Below, one piece after another: positions 60,569 to 64,000 of a DNA stretch of 64,000 nucleotides. The notes beneath the pieces were generated by a model, which worked only from the letters and a program-made list of their open reading frames with translations, had not been told where the DNA came from and did no database searches. Location: contig NZ_CP036498.1 in the NCBI RefSeq assembly GCF_018279705.1, positions 4,109,001 through 4,173,000 of the forward strand. The letters are read 5' to 3'. Within the stretch, counting starts at the first letter, position 1; the number at the start of each line of letters is the position of its first letter. Position numbers and translations under genes: made by a program. This stretch comes from Tardiphaga alba (lineage in GTDB: Bacteria > Pseudomonadota > Alphaproteobacteria > Rhizobiales > Xanthobacteraceae).

Positions 60569-62089
60569 TCACTCAGTCGCCAGCCCATCCAGAAATGCCT
60601 CAGCCTCTGCCGTGATCGCCGCCTTGCGGCCCTCGTCCCATCCCGCCAGCGTGCGATAGGGCATCGCCATGCGCTGGCTGTTGCGGAGTGTCGCTGCGTT
60701 GCGGATCAGGAAGGCCCAATAGAGGAAATTGAACGGGCACGCTTTTGGGCCGGATTTGAGTTTCACATCATAGGCGCAGCTGTCGCAGAAATCGGACATC
60801 CGATCGATGTAAGCGCCCGATGAAGCGTAGGGCTTCGATGCCAGCAGGCCGCCATCGGCGAATTGCGACATGCCCTGTACGTTCGGCAGTTCGACCCATT
60901 CGAATGCATCCGCATAGACGACGAGATACCATTCGGCGATCTCCTTCGGCGCGATGCCGGCGAGCAGCGCGAAATTGCCGGTGACCATCAGCCGCTGGAT
61001 GTGATGCGAATAGGCGGTTCGCCTGGTCTGCCCGATCGCTTCCGCCATGCAATGCATATCGGTCTCACCAGACCAATAGAGCCATGGCAGCGGCCGCGTG
61101 GCGTTCAGCGCATTGGTCTCGGCATAATCCGGCATCTTCAGCCAATAGACGCCGCGGACATATTCGCGCCAGCCGAGGATCTGGCGGATGAAGCCCTCGA
61201 CTGCATTCAGCGGCGCGCGCCGTTCGATATATTCGCGCTCGGCCGCGATGCAGACCTCGCACGCGGTCAAAAGCCCGGCATTGAGATAGGGCGAGATGAC
61301 CGCGTGAAACACGAACGGTTCGCCTGACGCCATGGCGTCCTGATACTTGCCGAAATTCGGCAGCGCATGAATCAGAAAATCGTCCAGCGACCGCAGCGCA
61401 TCCTTCCGCGTAACCGCCCATTCAAAGCCGTCGAGATCGCCGAAATGATCGGCGAAGCGATCCTGCACCAGCGCGATGACGTCCTGCGTGATCCGATCCG
61501 GCGCATATCCGAAATGCGGCGGCAACGCCTGTGATTTCGGCAGGCGCTTGCGGTTGTCGTGATCGTAGTTCCATTGCCCGCCTGCGGGCACATCGCCCTC
61601 CATCAGCAGGTTCGTCTCGCGGCGCATCTCGCGATAGAAGAACTCCATGCGCAGCACCTTGCGACCTTCGGCCCAGGCCGCGAAGCGCGCCGTCGTTGCG
61701 AAGAAGCGCTCGTCCTCGCGGATATCGATGGGGATGCGGAGATCCAGCGCCTTGAAGTCCGCCAACAAGCGCCACTCGCCGGGCGCTGTGACGATCAGTT
61801 CAACTGGCCGGTGTCGCGCGACGGCGCGCTGCAACTCACCGGCGATGGAGCCGCTATTGTCGGGATCGTCGAGTCTGATGTAATCGACAGCAATTCCGTC
61901 CGCGCGCAGTTCGTCCGCGAAGTGGCGCATTGCCGACAGCACGAAGACGATTTTCTGCTTGTGATGTTTCACATAGGTCGCTTCGCCCACGACCTCCGCC
62001 ATGACAACGACATCGCCTGCCGCGTAACCACGAAGCGAGGCGACATCACGCGTGAGTTGATCGCCGAGTACGAGGCGCAAGCGTGTCAC
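60569..62089 (-). CDS. Cryptochrome/photolyase family protein, FeS-BCP (6-4) photolyase type
   Basis: A 506-residue protein: LRLVLGDQLTRDVASLRGYA, KIVFVLSAMRHFADELRADG, then the FAD domain QILGWREYVRGVYWLKMPDY, SHHIQRLMVTGNFALLAGIA, and LPNVQGMSQFADGGLLASKP. Cys residues in DFCDSCAYD and KACPFN and MHCMAEA fit the [4Fe-4S] set of PhrB-type (6-4) photolyases. It repairs UV lesions. A DUF2256 gene overlaps its start by 4 bp, a known co-occurrence with photolyases. Confidence 0.92.
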   Translation of the reverse strand: MTRLRLVLGDQLTRDVASLRGYAAGDVVVMAEVVGEATYVKHHKQKIVFVLSAMRHFADELRADGIAVDYIRLDDPDNSGSIAGELQRAVARHRPVELIVTAPGEWRLLADFKALDLRIPIDIREDERFFATTARFAAWAEGRKVLRMEFFYREMRRETNLLMEGDVPAGGQWNYDHDNRKRLPKSQALPPHFGYAPDRITQDVIALVQDRFADHFGDLDGFEWAVTRKDALRSLDDFLIHALPNFGKYQDAMASGEPFVFHAVISPYLNAGLLTACEVCIAAEREYIERRAPLNAVEGFIRQILGWREYVRGVYWLKMPDYAETNALNATRPLPWLYWSGETDMHCMAEAIGQTRRTAYSHHIQRLMVTGNFALLAGIAPKEIAEWYLVVYADAFEWVELPNVQGMSQFADGGLLASKPYASSGAYIDRMSDFCDSCAYDVKLKSGPKACPFNFLYWAFLIRNAATLRNSQRMAMPYRTLAGWDEGRKAAITAEAEAFLDGLATE

Positions 62090-62271
62090 GAGCGGACACC
62101 GCCAGCCAACGCGACCCCGGACGCCTTGCGGCGCAAATCACCCTTGCAGCGATCCGAGCAGGTTTTCACCTGCTCCCAGTCGCGCGCCCATTTTTTGCGC
62201 CACGCAAATGGCCGGCCACACGCCGCACAGATCTTTTGCGGCAGATCGGCCTTGCGGCGCATCTTCGACAT
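62086..62271 (-). CDS. DUF2256 small zinc-ribbon-like protein
   Basis: A 61-residue protein: LPQKICAACGRPFAWRKKWA, then RDWEQVKTCSDRCKGDLRRK. CxxC and CxxxC pairs form a likely zinc ribbon, typical of DUF2256. Its TGA overlaps the photolyase ATG (ATGA), which implies coupling. DUF2256 genes are often next to cryptochrome/photolyase genes, so a role in the photolyase, such as assembly, is plausible but unproven. Confidence 0.9.
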   Translation of the reverse strand: MSKMRRKADLPQKICAACGRPFAWRKKWARDWEQVKTCSDRCKGDLRRKASGVALAGGVRS

Positions 62272-62424
62272 TGAACCCGACCCGTTTCGTCAATTCCGGA
62301 ACGGTGATCAATAGCCTCCATCGGCTCAGGTTCCATCATGTTGCGGCGACATATGGAACCGCGGGCGGCCGGCATCCCGTGGATACCGGCCGCACCCAAG
62401 AATATCGAACCGGAGCGCGGCGCC

Positions 62425-63219
62425 TCAGTTCCGATAGGACGGATCGGCCCGGTCCAGCTTGCGCAGCAGCGCCGGCCAGGCGAGCTCGCCGCTGAGGCCG
62501 GGGACATTGTCGCGCGGCTTCATGCGGTCATAGGTGTCTTGCAGCACATGCTGCGGCGGGGTCACCAGCTTGGTGTTGCATGACAGCGCCGCGACCTGCA
62601 CCTCGCAGGCGCGCTCCATGCGAAACAGCACGTTGAAGGCCGACGCAATCGTCTTGCCGACCACGAGCAAGCCGTGATTGCGCAGCACCATCGCCTCGTG
62701 ATCGCCGAGATGGGCGATCAGCCTTTCGCGCTCTTCGGGATTGTCGGCGATCCCCTCGAAATCATGATAGGCGACGTGAAGGAAGCGCATGCAGGTCTGC
62801 GCCACCGGCAGCAGGCCGCATTCCATCGCCGACACCGCCATGCCCGCCACCGTATGGGTATGCGCGACGCAATCGACATCGTGACGCGCCATATGGATCG
62901 CGCTGTGAATGACAAAGCCGGCTGCGTTCACGCTGTAGTCGGAGGCATTGAACAGCGTGTTGCCATCAAGGTCGATCTTGACGAGGCTCGACGCATCGAT
63001 CTCCTCATAAAGCATGCCATAGGGATTGATGAGGAACTGATCCTCGGTCCCCGGCACGCGGCATGAGATATGGTTGGCGATCATCTCGGTCATGCCATAC
63101 ATCGCCGTGAGGCGATAACAGGCGGCAAGATTGACGCGCGATTGCCATTCCTCGGGGCTGACCTGCTCCTGCACGGAGCGGACGACCTTGACGGCGGGTG
63201 CACTGACAGCGGCGTTCAT
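62425..63219 (-). CDS. Class II aldolase/adducin family protein
   Basis: A 264-residue protein: LAACYRLTAMYGMTEMIANH, RVPGTEDQFLINPYGMLYEE, IDASSLVKIDLDGNTLF, CVAHTHTVAGMAVSAMECGL (zinc His), and VLRNHGLLVVGKTIASAFNV. The metal ligands His are in AHTHT and RNHG. Such proteins split sugar phosphates or related substrates; the substrate is unknown. It follows a TctC-type binding protein gene in the same direction, 27 bp away, so both may be one catabolic unit. Confidence 0.87.
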   Translation of the reverse strand: MNAAVSAPAVKVVRSVQEQVSPEEWQSRVNLAACYRLTAMYGMTEMIANHISCRVPGTEDQFLINPYGMLYEEIDASSLVKIDLDGNTLFNASDYSVNAAGFVIHSAIHMARHDVDCVAHTHTVAGMAVSAMECGLLPVAQTCMRFLHVAYHDFEGIADNPEERERLIAHLGDHEAMVLRNHGLLVVGKTIASAFNVLFRMERACEVQVAALSCNTKLVTPPQHVLQDTYDRMKPRDNVPGLSGELAWPALLRKLDRADPSYRN

Positions 63220-63246
63220 GGATGTTCTCCCTTGTGTCGATAGCGG

Positions 63247-64000
63247 TCAGTCGACCGTGATATTTGCGTCGCGGATCAACTTGCCGAGACGCTCGCTTTC
63301 ACTCTTCACATGCGTATTCAGTTCGGCAGGCGTCATCGGCCAGGGCTGGTTGCCCATCGGGTCCATCTTCTTGGCGAATTCCGGCGTCTTGATCACCTTG
63401 TTGATGGCGGCGCTGAGCTTGTCCACCACCGGCTGCGGCGTGCCTGCCGGCGCGAACACGGCAAACCAGGTGGAGCCGACGATGCTCGGAAAGCCCAGTT
63501 CCTTGAAGGTCGGCACGTCGGGCAATTGCGGCAAGCGTTCTTCGGAGAGGACCGCGATGGCTTTGTAGAGGCCGGCATTGTGGTTCGGCACCGTATTGGT
63601 CAGCGCCTCCACATTGCTGTCGACCACGCCTGCGAGCAGATCGTTCATGGCCGGCGCGGCGCCGCGGTAATGCACATGCTGCAGCTTTACGCCGAGCCCG
63701 CGCGCCACGATCTCACCCATCAGATGCACGGTGCTGCCCGGCCCGTTGGTGGCGTTGTTGACCTTGCTGGGATTGGCCAGCGCATAGGTGCGGAATGCCG
63801 CAACATCCTTGGCCGGAAAATCCTTTTTCACATTGAAGGCGAACGGCACCTTCACCACCATGGCGACCGGCGCGAAGTCTTCGAGCTTGTATTTGATCGA
63901 GGCGAGCAGATGCGGATTGGTCGTGAATGTCGTCGCGGCCGCAAACAGCAGCGTGTAGCCATCCTTGTCCGCGCCCGCGACATATTGGGCACCGATGGAG
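63247..64000 (-). CDS. Bug/TctC-family tripartite tricarboxylate transporter binding protein, partial
   Basis: The frame continues past the window end at 64000, so the N-terminus is missing. The visible 250 residues include AGADKDGYTLLFAAATTFTT, NPHLLASIKYKLEDFAPVAM, HVHYRGAAPAMNDLLAGVVD and LPDVPTFKELGFPSIVGSTW, typical of Bug proteins that bind carboxylates in the periplasm. No TctA or TctB gene is seen. It probably shares a transcript with the class II aldolase. Confidence 0.9.
   Translation of the reverse strand, partial: SIGAQYVAGADKDGYTLLFAAATTFTTNPHLLASIKYKLEDFAPVAMVVKVPFAFNVKKDFPAKDVAAFRTYALANPSKVNNATNGPGSTVHLMGEIVARGLGVKLQHVHYRGAAPAMNDLLAGVVDSNVEALTNTVPNHNAGLYKAIAVLSEERLPQLPDVPTFKELGFPSIVGSTWFAVFAPAGTPQPVVDKLSAAINKVIKTPEFAKKMDPMGNQPWPMTPAELNTHVKSESERLGKLIRDANITVD

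Overview
The window looks like chromosomal DNA of an alphaproteobacterium in the Bradyrhizobium/Rhodopseudomonas/Afipia group. This is inferred from the high GC content, the protein families present (BcsS, DUF4189, KTSC, Bug/TctC solute-binding protein, form-II CO-dehydrogenase-like accessory genes) and several families of palindromic intergenic repeats typical of that group. No tRNA, rRNA, CRISPR array, phage or insertion sequence was seen. It is mostly housekeeping and catabolic genes rather than a mobile island.

Layout. 1-3 kb: a cut-off AraC-type HTH protein, then a GT39 transferase and a GT2-GtrA fusion (lipid-linked sugar transfer). 3.3-9.2 kb: DUF72 and DUF488 proteins, an orphan BcsS, a membrane adenylate cyclase, a DUF4189 protein and two SDR oxidoreductases. 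9.5-16.6 kb (minus strand): a molybdenum-hydroxylase (CO-dehydrogenase-like) cluster in transcription order coxG, coxS, coxM, coxD, coxE, xdhC N half, xdhC C half, MPT-binding/cytidylyltransferase. The catalytic large subunit coxL is absent. 16.8-19.4 kb: pcaB-pcaD-pcaC of the protocatechuate branch of the beta-ketoadipate pathway. 20.7-26.1 kb: a complete LIV-type ABC importer (livH, M, G, F and a binding protein).

26.4-34.5 kb: a frameshifted ccdA, a P1-family peptidase, a secreted Gly-rich small protein, an outer-membrane barrel, a KTSC protein overlapping an EF-hand protein tail to tail, rpe, a TPR protein, DUF2259 and a coiled-coil membrane protein. 34.6-46.1 kb: purB, a MOSC protein, a large DUF2235 hydrolase, murI, a cupin, an HpaI-type aldolase with a probable frameshift, rpsD with a clear promoter and terminator, a threonine aldolase and two tandem serine hydrolases. 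46.1-56.2 kb: a macro-domain gene with a disrupted N-terminus, grxD, egtB-egtD (ergothioneine), bolA, DUF427, an acyltransferase, a 2-hydroxyacid dehydrogenase, two coupled tiny membrane proteins, purL and a thioesterase. 56.2-64 kb: an aldo/keto reductase divergent from LysR, a quinone oxidoreductase divergent from ArsR, a DJ-1/PfpI protein, a (6-4)-photolyase-like gene overlapping a DUF2256 gene, a class II aldolase and a truncated Bug-family binding protein.

Points that stand out: the cox cluster without its catalytic subunit; three genes (ccdA, HpaI aldolase, macro domain) each broken by a one-base change in a G run, which suggests either sequencing error or decay; palindromic repeats that supply the start codon of the MOSC gene and lie at the start signals of pcaC and livF; and a consensus-like promoter plus a 10-bp hairpin at the 5' end of the rpsD leader. 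I did not find a clear new defence or mobile system.
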